Shown here piece after piece: positions 1 to 8,993 of a stretch of 49,890 nucleotides of DNA; positions within the stretch are counted from its first letter, which is position 1; every line of letters begins with the position of its first letter. Origin of the DNA: Bacteroidota bacterium (lineage in GTDB: Bacteria > Bacteroidota > Bacteroidia > Chitinophagales > Chitinophagaceae); assembly GCA_018267515.1 (NCBI GenBank), contig JAFDYJ010000013.1, positions 1-49,890 on the forward strand. Direction: 5' to 3'. Both the position numbers and the translations under genes were made by a program. The notes below the pieces were generated by a model that was given only the letters and a program-made list of their open reading frames with translations, was not told the origin of the DNA and did no database searches.

Positions 1-571
1 TGTTAACAGCAAATTTTGCCATCCCATTGCCTGAAAAGACTTTGGCGGGCTTTAAAGATTCTAATGCATCACCGGCCACTTTAATTAGTTTTTGTTCCAG
101 TTCCTTTGTATAGTCCACAATCATCTTTTGCATATCCTCGCCATAGCAACCACACAAACCCGGCTCCATTTTTAAATTTGTTGTCGGGCCGGAATGATTA
201 TGGGTGCAATTCAACATAATCTGGTCATCCCCAAGCCCATACTTTTTCTTTAAGGCGGCCTTCACATGAAGCGATACGCCTTCTCTTATGCCGCCGAGAT
301 CCATTCCGACAAATACAACTTTTTTTCCATTTTCATCCTGAAGCGCCAATGCCTTAGCCCAAAGGTCTGTTAACCTGCCGGTAGCCGGATGAGTTCGGGA
401 CGCAAATCCTCCTATCCACATATTGAGTACCGGGTTAATATTAATTTTTGCGACACCTGCCTTCCATTGGTAAGAAGATGGTTCAGGTTGCTGATAAGCA
501 AATGAAGATAATGAAGCACAAATTAGAGTTAAGCTAAACATTAATGAAATTCCTGAAAACTGCTTTTTCAT
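1..571 (-). CDS. Neutral/alkaline ceramidase-family secreted hydrolase, N-terminal part (cut by window edge)
   Basis: The gene starts with ATG at 571 and runs leftward off the window, so about 190 residues are visible. A signal peptide (residues 1 to about 25, ending near SSFAYQ) is followed by WKAGVAKI, an N-terminal block shared with the intact paralogue at 2206-3603. Other shared blocks are TDLWAKALAL and a His-rich CTHNHSGP, equivalent to the HTHTGP zinc-binding block. The family (PF04734) contains zinc amidases that cleave the N-acyl bond of ceramide, but many Bacteroidota members have unknown substrates. It is the last visible gene of a four-gene leftward operon, 79 bases after the SGNH gene. 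The residues needed to judge catalysis lie outside the window. Confidence 0.85.
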   Translation of the reverse strand, partial: MKKQFSGISLMFSLTLICASLSSFAYQQPEPSSYQWKAGVAKININPVLNMWIGGFASRTHPATGRLTDLWAKALALQDENGKKVVFVGMDLGGIREGVSLHVKAALKKKYGLGDDQIMLNCTHNHSGPTTNLKMEPGLCGCYGEDMQKMIVDYTKELEQKLIKVAGDALESLKPAKVFSGNGMAKFAVN

Positions 572-650
572 GATTGTATGTTTGAGTTGTAATAAATATA
601 CTTTTTTGAAGGCCTGTATCAGATTTTGGTCAATTAATTTTCACCTGCAT

Positions 651-2105
651 TCACCGATACTTTTGAATAAATGCCGCAAGTGAAACTCCCATATTCGGAT
701 AATTCGGATAAGGATGGCCATTGCCTGTTTGAACTTTGATGGATTCTTTTCCGGGATATTCTGAATACGGCTTTGTATATTTAGCTTCAGTAGTAATATT
801 AAATCCATATTCGCTGTCAATGGAAATCCCGGTATCAACCAAGTAAATATTTTCAGATTCTTTTTTGTCAAAATTCTCAATAATGTTCCTGCGCAGCTCC
901 CACATTATGGCGTTATCTCTTGTATTAAAATCGCCGGAGGCATTATCTAAGGTTCCGCTAGCCGAGCCGGATATCAATAAAACAAATTTACCACCGGGCA
1001 CAGCCTTGAAATAGGAAGCAGCCAATTCTCTGATCTGATCATTCCATTTGGTAAAGTCAATCAACGAAGGATCACCTTTAACTTTTCCAAAGTCATTGGA
1101 TCCAAGGAATTCTACTAATATGGAAGGTTTTGGAAGCTTCCACATTCTTAAATATTTTTCATAATTGAAACTCCATTTGTAATCTTTGTAATCAGTTTGA
1201 ATCCACTTGTTACCGTTATATTTTACATAATAACCTTTTGTATTATCAAACATCAAATCGTTTGCCTGCGGATTGAGTTTATATCCGGCATTTGTATCAA
1301 ACAATAAAGATTGTGTTTCAAATCTTCCTGTAAAATATTTCTCATTAAAGGTCCAGTTGCTCTTTGGATTTAAACGAATCTCATTGGCTAATTTCCAAAA
1401 TGCAGTTGAACCCCAATAGTTACATGGCCCCACTGGTTGCCAGAATCCGTTATAGGAATTTGCCCTGTCGGTTGATACCTGGAAGTAATCATCCAATGTC
1501 CATCCGCCACGGCCTTCATCAAATTGACCCGGACAATCGAGAGTATTTCTCAAACCCACCAGCTGAATTTTTGGAACATATCCTTTTGTTATTAAGGCAT
1601 CTTTAAAAAAAGCACCATTTGTAAAACTATCGCCGATGATAGAAACATAAACGGAATCACTCCCCTCTCCTGTTTTGCCTGTTACAATTTCAGATGTTAT
1701 TGATTTAATGGTATCAAACTTATCCTGGTTGATCAGGCTGATGGTAACTTTTGCACCATCTTCCGGATTGTTTATACTGGCCACTCGTTGCAGCCGTCTT
1801 TGAAATTTAGCAGTTCCCGAAAATCGCACTACATCATCATAGGGACGCCAACGTTTTATCAGGGGTTCAACAAAAATGTCATTCTGGACACCTGAAAGCA
1901 TATAAAGTTTGGAAGGCAGGCATATATCATTCTTAAATTCTGTAGTAAATTTCTTTTTAAGCATATCAACCGGTGGAATGATGGGCTTATTTCCATTTTG
2001 AACAACGGTATCATTTTCCTGTAACGCCGGTTTCCCTTTAGCAGACGTCAGGCTAACCAACAATATGATAACTAAAACTGAAATGAATAAAAGGTTTCTT
2101 TTCAT
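651..2105 (-). CDS. Secreted SGNH/GDSL-family hydrolase
   Basis: This 484-residue protein has an N-terminal signal peptide (MKRNLLFISVLVIILLVSLT). The SGNH blocks are in order: IIGDSFTNG with the nucleophile Ser near residue 158, EGRGGWT near 200, FLGSNDF near 335, and a C-terminal NGHPYPNYPNMG carrying the catalytic His. The family includes esterases, lipases and carbohydrate deacetylases. Residues 30-150 form an extra N-terminal region that I do not recognise. It lies between two ceramidase-family genes in the same leftward operon, so removal of acyl or acetyl groups from the substrate of this locus is a reasonable inference. The exact substrate cannot be read from sequence. Confidence 0.85.
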   Translation of the reverse strand: MKRNLLFISVLVIILLVSLTSAKGKPALQENDTVVQNGNKPIIPPVDMLKKKFTTEFKNDICLPSKLYMLSGVQNDIFVEPLIKRWRPYDDVVRFSGTAKFQRRLQRVASINNPEDGAKVTISLINQDKFDTIKSITSEIVTGKTGEGSDSVYVSIIGDSFTNGAFFKDALITKGYVPKIQLVGLRNTLDCPGQFDEGRGGWTLDDYFQVSTDRANSYNGFWQPVGPCNYWGSTAFWKLANEIRLNPKSNWTFNEKYFTGRFETQSLLFDTNAGYKLNPQANDLMFDNTKGYYVKYNGNKWIQTDYKDYKWSFNYEKYLRMWKLPKPSILVEFLGSNDFGKVKGDPSLIDFTKWNDQIRELAASYFKAVPGGKFVLLISGSASGTLDNASGDFNTRDNAIMWELRRNIIENFDKKESENIYLVDTGISIDSEYGFNITTEAKYTKPYSEYPGKESIKVQTGNGHPYPNYPNMGVSLAAFIQKYR

Positions 2106-2205
2106 ATATATTATTGATAGTATAAAGATTATCTGTTTCCTATTGGGATTTTATGTTTATTATAAAAGAAAAATACCATCATAAAAAAGTCATTGAGACC
2201 TGATT

Positions 2206-3603
2206 TCAATTTCCATACCTGTATTTTTCTCCTATTTGTGAATTGGTTTTTATTCCAATGTCAGTCGCCAATTTTGTTATGTTGCTTATAATGTTTGATT
2301 CAATATCAAAACGCCAGGGAGAGTCAAACATGGGTGAACCCATAACTTCATAATCTCCTTCGTGGAACATGGTAGTTGTCGGAATATAGCCCATAGATCC
2401 GTTGCTATAACCAAAGACAAATGTGTCGTATCCGAAAATTTGTTTCAGGTCAATGGCGTATCCAACTACTATTTCACCAGCCAAAGCAAAAATGGTTTGT
2501 TCCCCGATTTTGCAAGCCTGTATCGGGTAGAGATAAGATGTCATCAACTTTCCACCTTCATTTAATGTCTTCAACATCGCTTTAGCCCGTGAAAGCTGAT
2601 AGCTGGGCAATTTTCCATCATTTATTAACCTGGTTAGTTCTTCTTTCGTGGGTGGATCTTTAGCAAAGTACAATTCGATTTCTCTGTAATTTGTTGTAAT
2701 CTTACTTGAAACCGTTTTTGTTCCGAAGTTTATGGTTCTTTCAACTGCAGCAGCCAGTTCTTTACCATATTGCTCGGCTAACCCTTCCTGCCTGCGGGGT
2801 AAGGGATTCTGATCGCCTCCTGCACCCTGGAAAAATAATGCGGTAGCTCCGGGATATAATTTCTCCAATTCAATTTGTGCATATCCTGCATAATCTCCCG
2901 ACCATTTGTAATCGTTTAAAACCGTGTTATGACAAGCATAACCAAATAAGATGGCAAAAACCTTATCATTCTGGTCTGTAACTTTAATAACGGGCACTGA
3001 ATATTCATTGGGTCCTTGTAACGTTGTTTGCTCACTTAATTTATCTTCATTGTTATTACGCCTGTTCACCTGGAAACGAACAACACCATTTCCGGTATTC
3101 ACCTTTGCGGGTTGCAATTGTTTTAGAGCTGCGCCGATAATGCTTACTAGTTTTTCTTTTAAATCAGTTGTATAATTCTTTACTTTTTCCCTGTTGATAT
3201 CATCAAGGCCTCCGCCGTCACCAGTAGCGGGCCCTGTGTGGGTGTGGGATACATTTAAAATGACCTGGTCTTTTTTTAAATTGAAATCTCTTTCAACCCT
3301 GTTTTTAATTTCGTCCACTATACTTTTACTGATGGCAGCAAGATCCATGGATACAAACACAATTCTTTTACCGTTCAAATCTTCTAAAGCAAGTGCTTTA
3401 GCCCATAGGTCTGTTCTTTTACCTTCAGAAGGACGATCACGAACAGCGTATCCGGCCATCCACATTGATTGATTGGGTGTGATATTTGCTTTAGCTACTC
3501 CTGCTTTCCAATCAGGTAATGGAGTACCGGGTGAAGAATATCCTAAAGAGGGGAAAGAGAATAAAATCAAACTCAGGATTGAAATTAAAATTGCTTTTTT
3601 CAT
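2206..3603 (-). CDS. Neutral/alkaline non-lysosomal ceramidase-family protein
   Basis: This 465-residue protein has a signal peptide (residues 1 to about 23). The family's zinc-site blocks are visible: SHTHTGP (first His ligand), YACHNTVL (second His), ALAGEIVVGYA (probable Glu ligand) and NGSMGYIPT (probable Tyr ligand). In Pseudomonas ceramidase the nucleophile Ser sits in a GDVSPN motif; here the equivalent block reads GAGGDQNPLP with no Ser. It is shorter than true neutral ceramidases (about 650-700 residues) and lacks their C-terminal immunoglobulin-like domain. A metal-dependent amidase or other hydrolase is likely, but ceramide as substrate is doubtful. It is 44 bases downstream of the DUF4838 gene in the leftward operon. 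Confidence 0.85.
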   Translation of the reverse strand: MKKAILISILSLILFSFPSLGYSSPGTPLPDWKAGVAKANITPNQSMWMAGYAVRDRPSEGKRTDLWAKALALEDLNGKRIVFVSMDLAAISKSIVDEIKNRVERDFNLKKDQVILNVSHTHTGPATGDGGGLDDINREKVKNYTTDLKEKLVSIIGAALKQLQPAKVNTGNGVVRFQVNRRNNNEDKLSEQTTLQGPNEYSVPVIKVTDQNDKVFAILFGYACHNTVLNDYKWSGDYAGYAQIELEKLYPGATALFFQGAGGDQNPLPRRQEGLAEQYGKELAAAVERTINFGTKTVSSKITTNYREIELYFAKDPPTKEELTRLINDGKLPSYQLSRAKAMLKTLNEGGKLMTSYLYPIQACKIGEQTIFALAGEIVVGYAIDLKQIFGYDTFVFGYSNGSMGYIPTTTMFHEGDYEVMGSPMFDSPWRFDIESNIISNITKLATDIGIKTNSQIGEKYRYGN

Positions 3604-3647
3604 AATTAAAAATTTATCATAAATATTAATGTGATCGTTAAAAGTAA

Positions 3648-5759
3648 CTATCTGAACAACGAAGAATTTGAATCACGGTATTCTTTACATTTATTAAATA
3701 CTGCTCTTAGTTGCGATCGGGTTAGTACGTCAGGACGGCTAACGCCTCCGCCATACTGCCCGGGAATAGGCACTACGTATGAATCCAGTTCAAAAGCTTT
3801 GCTCACCAGGTTTTTCCAAATTGTATTACCGGACTTCCAGTCTTTTGTCCTTAATGCTTCATAATATTCAACCATAGATGTCATAAACTCCATCACATTC
3901 AATCCGTATTTAAAAAGTCTGAAGTCTTCAGAGATCCTGTCATTGTAAGGTGTTGTAAAAATTGCATCCTTTCTTAATTTATCTACTCCCTGAACAACGG
4001 TTTTCAAATCCCTGATACTTTCTTTCCCGCTGTTAATTACATCTTTTGCATTATTAAAATGACCAGCAAGAAGTTCATCTGTAAAGGATAGAGGCATATC
4101 AGCGGGTTTGCCATCCCAATCCTGTAATTGTATGAGTATTGATGCCGACCAGTTTCTCCATTGTGAAATATATCGCCATGCATTTTCATTTATTCGGTAA
4201 AAATTTTTCATTTCCTTGCTGTAGGGGCCATACCATTTGGAAAAGTAGTTGTCAGTAAATTCATCAACGTTCAGGTTGGGGTTCGATAGTAGATTGGCAT
4301 AAAGAAATTGAGTTATCGTACGGGGACCCCAATTATTAATTGGAGCATGCATGTATGTAACTCCATCGCTATGTATCGTATTGACATAATAAGGAATGTC
4401 TTCTTTCAGACGATCAATGAATATAAGCGGCAGATCTTCATATTTACTTACGTTATAATATTCGCCAAAGATTACCCTGATTTTGTCTGACTTATTAAAC
4501 CAGTTTTCCAATTGCTTATTATAAAGTGAATTCTTGGCACAACTCTTATCAAAAAAATTGTGGTCATAGCACCTGTTGATAGGATAGACGATTACTTTAT
4601 CACCGGCCTCTGTTAAATTTTCAGGAATATCATGAAGCGGTCCTTCTAAAGTGCCATTACCATCATAGGCAATGGTCATCAATTGTACCCCGGGTCTTAG
4701 TTTTCCAGCCAGAACTGCTTTATTCAAATGAGATCTTAGCCCGGATAGCATTTTTATTTCCTGGTCTGAAGCATTCCCGATTTTTTGACAGTTCTCACAA
4801 AAACATTGGGTACTTCCAATATGATCAATACCCCATATATTCATAATGTCTGTTTCAGTTAACCGGGTTTGAAGTTGTTCTAAAATTTTATCTCCTAAAA
4901 AAGTAATCATATCCGGCTGGCTTGCACAAAACTGAACACTCTTCCAGTTTTTCAAATCTCTTACGCCGTTTTTGGGTAATCCAAACCATTCCCTGTGTTC
5001 ATCCCATAAGATTTTTCCCGAAGGCATAATTGTGTTGGGATTGAGAACTGACTCGTAAACATGGCCTCCATCAACAAATGTCATCCCGAGTTTATACAAT
5101 AAAGGCATAAGGGCAGTGTTGGTTGAATATGCAATATTGAGTTTATTCCTTGCCATCCAAATCCAAAAATCTCTTGACCGTTGCAGGTTGGATTCAAATC
5201 CCCGTCCTGTTCTTGTTGAAGGTTTATATTCAAATTTTCCCTGGGGTAGTACCAAAGGTTTGTTTTTAGGAGGAGCCATTTGATTTTCTGCACCCGGAGC
5301 AAACCACTGCCAGCCCTGCAATCTTAAAAATTCATATCCCCCATATAAGAGTCCTGTCCTTCCGTTACCGGTTATGGAAATCCCACCGGGTATCTGTTCC
5401 ATATCAAAAACAAAATCTTTTGATGAAGGATCTTTGACAGATAAAACAATATTAAACCCGGTATTACTTTTTGTATCCGAAAACAGGATTTCAATATTGT
5501 CGTATTGTAATTTCAGGAAATTTTTCAACTCAGTAGCTGTAAATGCAGCTGTGCACCTGCTGCCCTTTTCACTCTCTTTTACAAAATCAATTTTATTTTC
5601 TTCAGTTGCCCAGAAGACGGTATTCAGCGATGCACCCTCATATGGTAAAACTATTGTGATCTTAGATGGAATTTCTGCATAGCTGTCAATTCCGTTACTG
5701 CATAAACCAACTACAACCAGTAGAAGGGTCACACAACTTTTAAATTTGATTCTCTTCAT
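3648..5759 (-). CDS. DUF4838 domain glycosidase-like secreted protein
   Basis: This 703-residue protein begins with a signal peptide (residues 1 to about 28). Residues 30-180 resemble the small alpha/beta domain that precedes GH67 and GH20 catalytic barrels, with a typical GRTGLLYGGYEFLRLQGWQW block. The middle (about 190-450) matches the DUF4838 type, including IWGIDHIGSTQ followed by a Cys cluster CFCENCQK near residue 320. The C-terminal 250 residues appear helical. DUF4838 proteins are generally assumed to be glycoside hydrolases, but I know of no established activity for this one. It is first in the leftward operon, facing the divergent promoter region. Confidence 0.85.
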   Translation of the reverse strand: MKRIKFKSCVTLLLVVVGLCSNGIDSYAEIPSKITIVLPYEGASLNTVFWATEENKIDFVKESEKGSRCTAAFTATELKNFLKLQYDNIEILFSDTKSNTGFNIVLSVKDPSSKDFVFDMEQIPGGISITGNGRTGLLYGGYEFLRLQGWQWFAPGAENQMAPPKNKPLVLPQGKFEYKPSTRTGRGFESNLQRSRDFWIWMARNKLNIAYSTNTALMPLLYKLGMTFVDGGHVYESVLNPNTIMPSGKILWDEHREWFGLPKNGVRDLKNWKSVQFCASQPDMITFLGDKILEQLQTRLTETDIMNIWGIDHIGSTQCFCENCQKIGNASDQEIKMLSGLRSHLNKAVLAGKLRPGVQLMTIAYDGNGTLEGPLHDIPENLTEAGDKVIVYPINRCYDHNFFDKSCAKNSLYNKQLENWFNKSDKIRVIFGEYYNVSKYEDLPLIFIDRLKEDIPYYVNTIHSDGVTYMHAPINNWGPRTITQFLYANLLSNPNLNVDEFTDNYFSKWYGPYSKEMKNFYRINENAWRYISQWRNWSASILIQLQDWDGKPADMPLSFTDELLAGHFNNAKDVINSGKESIRDLKTVVQGVDKLRKDAIFTTPYNDRISEDFRLFKYGLNVMEFMTSMVEYYEALRTKDWKSGNTIWKNLVSKAFELDSYVVPIPGQYGGGVSRPDVLTRSQLRAVFNKCKEYRDSNSSLFR

Positions 5760-6097
5760 AATTATTGTTTTATAAGTTCTTCGTATACATATAGGATTAG
5801 CCTGGTTTTAGGATTATTATCCTCCTTCAAAATGTATATCTGCAACATATGTCCTTCCCTTTAAATTATTGTTGCAGGTTTTATTCATACTCGTAATCAG
5901 TACCATCCTCCGGGCAATTGCCGATTCAATTTAGCGATACTTTTCGAATAAGTTGTGTACGTTACCGATATTTCAAATAAAATATATAACTTTAAAATGA
6001 AAAGCAGGTTTGATTTAACTATTATCATTCTTGTTCCTGGAATAAGAGATAAATTATGTAGCATTCAAATTTCAGTTACCTATTATAAAAAAATGAA
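5760..6097. promoter_or_regulatory. Divergent intergenic region of the catabolic locus
   Basis: These 338 bases separate the leftward DUF4838 operon from the rightward DUF5009 gene and must hold both promoters. I see a small dyad AGGATtattATCCT at 5812-5825 and the GTGTACGTTA element at 5955-5964. There is a TTTG at 6010-6013 that could be a -33 box for the rightward gene, but I could not place a convincing -7 box on either strand. No gene or RNA is apparent. Confidence 0.5.
5955..5970. promoter_or_regulatory. Candidate operator, copy 1 (GTGTACGTTA)
   Basis: The 10-mer GTGTACGTTA here recurs inverted in the dyad at 7448-7463. The next bases (CCGATA) do not complete the dyad, so this would be a half-strong site. 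The form resembles LacI- or GntR-type operators of sugar catabolic genes. No such regulator is encoded in the window, so the assignment is inference. Confidence 0.35.
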
Positions 6098-7225
6098 ATG
6101 ACGCAACTGCAAAATTCTGGTATCACACCCGATAAACGACTCTATTCATTAGATGCATTAAGAGGATTTGATATGATCTGGATCATGGGATTGGGTTATG
6201 GACTAAAACTCTTTGCAAAAGAACAACACAATTCTTTCTGGGATTTTATATACCTGGAGTTTCATCATTCAGACTGGTTTGGGCTTGTATTCTGGGATTT
6301 AATTTTTCCTCTGTTTATTTTTATGGCTGGCGCTGCCACCCCATTTTCCATTGGCAAGCGATTGAGCCAGGGTGCTTCAAAATCCAGTTTATTATGGAAG
6401 TCATTAAAAAGGGCTTTATTGCTTTATGTTCTTGGTTTTCTATTAGCAAACAACGGATTTCAATTATGGAATCTATCTGAAGCCCGTTTTACCGGTGATT
6501 TGGCAAAAATAGGTTTCTCCTATTTCTTCGGAGTAGCCATTTTTATATATGCTAGCCGGCGGTGGCAGATAATTTGGCTGATAGCTATTTTAGTAGGTTA
6601 CTGGTTGTTGCTCAAATTTACATCAGCACCCGGTTATCCTCCCGGAGATCTTTCACAACATGGCAATTTTGTTTCTCACATGGAACGGTTATATATGCCA
6701 GGTAAGCTTAGTAAGGGATTCTATGACATGAGTGGATTTTTTAATAATGTAAATGCCATTCCAAATATGTTAGCCGGAGTGTTAGCAGGCACACTTCTAA
6801 AAGAATTCAACTACAGCCAAATCAAAAAAACCGTTTCCCTGCTTTTAGCAGGTGCTGCTTGTGCATTGCTAGGTTGGTTATGGAGTTTTGATACCCCGTT
6901 CAGCGAAAGTCTATGGACAAGTTCTTTTGCCCTGGCAACTATTGGATGGAGTCTTATCCTGCTGGCAATATTCTATTATATTATTGATGTAAAGGGCTAC
7001 AAAAAATGGGCATTTTTTCTTAAAGTGATCGGGATGAACCCGATACTCATATACATTTCTCCATTTTTTATTGATTGGGATTTTACCACCAAAGCATTTA
7101 TGGGATGGGCTATAGATTTGTCGAAAGGCGAATGGCTAAACCTGGTTTACTGGACTGCTCAGGTAGGAATTAAGTGGTTGTTTTTATATTTCCTGTACAG
7201 GCAAAAAGTGTTTTTGCGGGTATAG
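6098..7225 (+). CDS. DUF5009 / NagX-type heparan-alpha-glucosaminide N-acetyltransferase-like membrane protein
   Basis: This 375-residue polytopic membrane protein has about ten hydrophobic segments. It opens with the family block YSLDALRGFDMIWIMG. It then shows HHSDWFGLVFWDLIFPLFIF, which contains the His and the H-x-W-x-G...D-x-x-FP pattern shared with the lysosomal acetyltransferase HGSNAT and bacterial NagX/YeiB-like proteins. The C-terminus YRQKVFLRV is typical of bacterial members. The likely role is to carry acyl groups across the inner membrane onto a sugar, by family analogy. It is the first gene of the rightward arm and sits opposite glycosidase and hydrolase genes, which fits sugar processing. 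Confidence 0.85.
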   Translation: MTQLQNSGITPDKRLYSLDALRGFDMIWIMGLGYGLKLFAKEQHNSFWDFIYLEFHHSDWFGLVFWDLIFPLFIFMAGAATPFSIGKRLSQGASKSSLLWKSLKRALLLYVLGFLLANNGFQLWNLSEARFTGDLAKIGFSYFFGVAIFIYASRRWQIIWLIAILVGYWLLLKFTSAPGYPPGDLSQHGNFVSHMERLYMPGKLSKGFYDMSGFFNNVNAIPNMLAGVLAGTLLKEFNYSQIKKTVSLLLAGAACALLGWLWSFDTPFSESLWTSSFALATIGWSLILLAIFYYIIDVKGYKKWAFFLKVIGMNPILIYISPFFIDWDFTTKAFMGWAIDLSKGEWLNLVYWTAQVGIKWLFLYFLYRQKVFLRV

Positions 7226-7548
7226 CTGTGTACAGAAAAAAAAGTATCGCTTACTGTCCTCCGCATTTCTGTAAATGTAAAAGAACTTAAATAATCCATT
7301 CCACCAGTAGAGAGGCTTAAAAGAAATTTGTAAGAAAAGTTTAATAATAGGCTGAAGACATCTTAAAAAGACCGGAACAAGATAGTAAGACCGGTTTCCA
7401 TTTTTTCCGATATCAGTCATATGAAAATTTTACTTAACTCATTAATTCGTGTTAACGTACACGTTTTTCAGAAAAAGGTTTTACCTTTCAATTCAATTAG
7501 GCGGGAAAAGTATATCAACATTAAATGCATCTTACTTCAACCAACACT
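7226..7548. promoter_or_regulatory. Intergenic region before the second SGNH gene: weak terminator and operator
   Basis: No gene is visible in these 323 bases. At 7360-7400 a weak stem (AGACCGG paired with CCGGTTT, followed by TTTCCATTTTTT) could end transcription of the DUF5009 gene. Further on lies the CGTGTtaacgtACACG dyad (7448-7463). The downstream gene therefore probably has its own regulated promoter, although I cannot place its boxes. Confidence 0.4.
7448..7463. promoter_or_regulatory. Candidate operator, copy 2 (CGTGT-N6-ACACG dyad)
   Basis: This is a perfect 5-base inverted repeat with a 6-base centre, CGTGTTAACGTACACG. Read on the other strand it contains GTGTACGTTA, identical to the element at 5955-5964. 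It lies 85 bases upstream of the likely SGNH start at 7549, a suitable place for a transcription factor site. Confidence 0.4.
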
Positions 7549-8934
7549 ATGAATAAATATTTCTTTTTAATTTCAATATCATTATTGCTGATCTGCCAGA
7601 CCGGTTATAGCCAGGACAAGTCGTTTACGAACGGAGACAGGGTCTCTTATATCGGGAGCAGTATTGCTATGAACGGGCAGTGTTTTCATTTTACAAACCT
7701 ATTCTATTCCACAAGATATCCTGCCAGGGATGTTCGATTCCTTAATAATGGCATTTCCGGGGAATGGACAGATAATATTCTAAAGCGGATTGACAGCGAT
7801 ATTTTATCTAATAATCCAACCTGGTGTGTACTGATGATTGAAGAAAATGATCTGAGCCCTTCTCTTTATATGCCGGATAAGAAAACAGAACCGGACATTA
7901 AAGAACGCCAGGAAAAGCAAGTGCAACATTGGATGAATAATGCAGACCTGATAGTAGAAAAGCTTCTTGCCAAAGGAGTAAAAGTAATTTTACAAACACC
8001 TACAGTATATGACCAGTATCTTAAATCATCTTCTCCTAATGGCTATGGCGTAAATGATAATCTTGAAAGGTGTGCAGAACATCTCCGGATATTATCAAAG
8101 AAATATTCATTACCCTTAGTAGATTGCTGGACAGCATTAAATGAAATTAATAAGAAAATACAAAAAGAAGACTCAACAAAAACGATAATCGGGGAAGACA
8201 GAGTCCATGTAGGCTCCCAGGGACACTTTATAATGTCAACCGAGTTTCTGAAAATGCAAAATGTAAATGGAACGGTATCAGATATTTTTATCAATGCCCG
8301 GAGAAATAAAACGAAATCACAGAAGAATTGTATGATTGAAGGGTTGACAGCAAACGCTGCTTCTGTCTCTTTTACATCAAGATCTGAATCGCTACCCTTC
8401 CCTACTCCATCCGAAATCAATCCCGATTCATTTTATAATTTTACTGATAAAATGAACGCAGATATCATTAAGGTAAAAGGATTGAAGAAAGGAAAATATA
8501 CACTGACTATTGATGGTACTGTCATTTCGGAGCTTAGTAATAAAGATTTATGCAAAGGAATTAACCTGTCCCGGTTTCATACTACACCACAATATAAACA
8601 GGCTGAACTTGTGCTGGACAGTTTTAGGGAATATTGGAAAAATGAAAGACAATTACGAACAATCAGGTACATAGAATATCAATTTTCCAATATGGTGAAG
8701 GGGACAAATTCATTGAAAGAAGTCAGGGCAAAAATGGATGATTATCTCCTGAAATATGGTTCAGGGCCTAACCAAAAGTATTTTACCAATATGTTCAATA
8801 CATATTGTGAGAATAAACCAACTGAGCAAGAACTCTATGACAAACAAGAAAATATTCTTAAAAAGATTGCACAATTAAACAAACCGAAATCTCATTCTTA
8901 TGTAATTGCTGCAACTTCAAACCATAATCATTAA
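7549..8934 (+). CDS. Secreted SGNH-hydrolase-like protein with atypical motifs
   Basis: The ATG at 7549 is preferred over the in-frame ATG at 7525 because it places a clean signal peptide (MNKYFFLISISLLLICQTGY) at the N-terminus; this gives 461 residues. The first SGNH block reads YIGSSIAMNG rather than GDS, but keeps the Ser. The third reads MIEENDLS instead of GxND. The last keeps the Asp-His pair in DRVHVGSQGH. The C-terminal 200 residues are a helical extension. Family membership is good but activity is uncertain because of these changes. It is followed after 59 bases by the amidohydrolase gene, probably in one transcript. Confidence 0.8.
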   Translation: MNKYFFLISISLLLICQTGYSQDKSFTNGDRVSYIGSSIAMNGQCFHFTNLFYSTRYPARDVRFLNNGISGEWTDNILKRIDSDILSNNPTWCVLMIEENDLSPSLYMPDKKTEPDIKERQEKQVQHWMNNADLIVEKLLAKGVKVILQTPTVYDQYLKSSSPNGYGVNDNLERCAEHLRILSKKYSLPLVDCWTALNEINKKIQKEDSTKTIIGEDRVHVGSQGHFIMSTEFLKMQNVNGTVSDIFINARRNKTKSQKNCMIEGLTANAASVSFTSRSESLPFPTPSEINPDSFYNFTDKMNADIIKVKGLKKGKYTLTIDGTVISELSNKDLCKGINLSRFHTTPQYKQAELVLDSFREYWKNERQLRTIRYIEYQFSNMVKGTNSLKEVRAKMDDYLLKYGSGPNQKYFTNMFNTYCENKPTEQELYDKQENILKKIAQLNKPKSHSYVIAATSNHNH

Positions 8935-8993
8935 GAACAATTAAACAGACTCATTCAAACAATTATTTTATCACACTTCAAGAAATTAAAATA

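Noticed and set aside
8043..8420. A 125-codon minus-strand frame inside the second SGNH gene
   Set aside because: It is the complement of a well-supported coding region with no motifs of its own.
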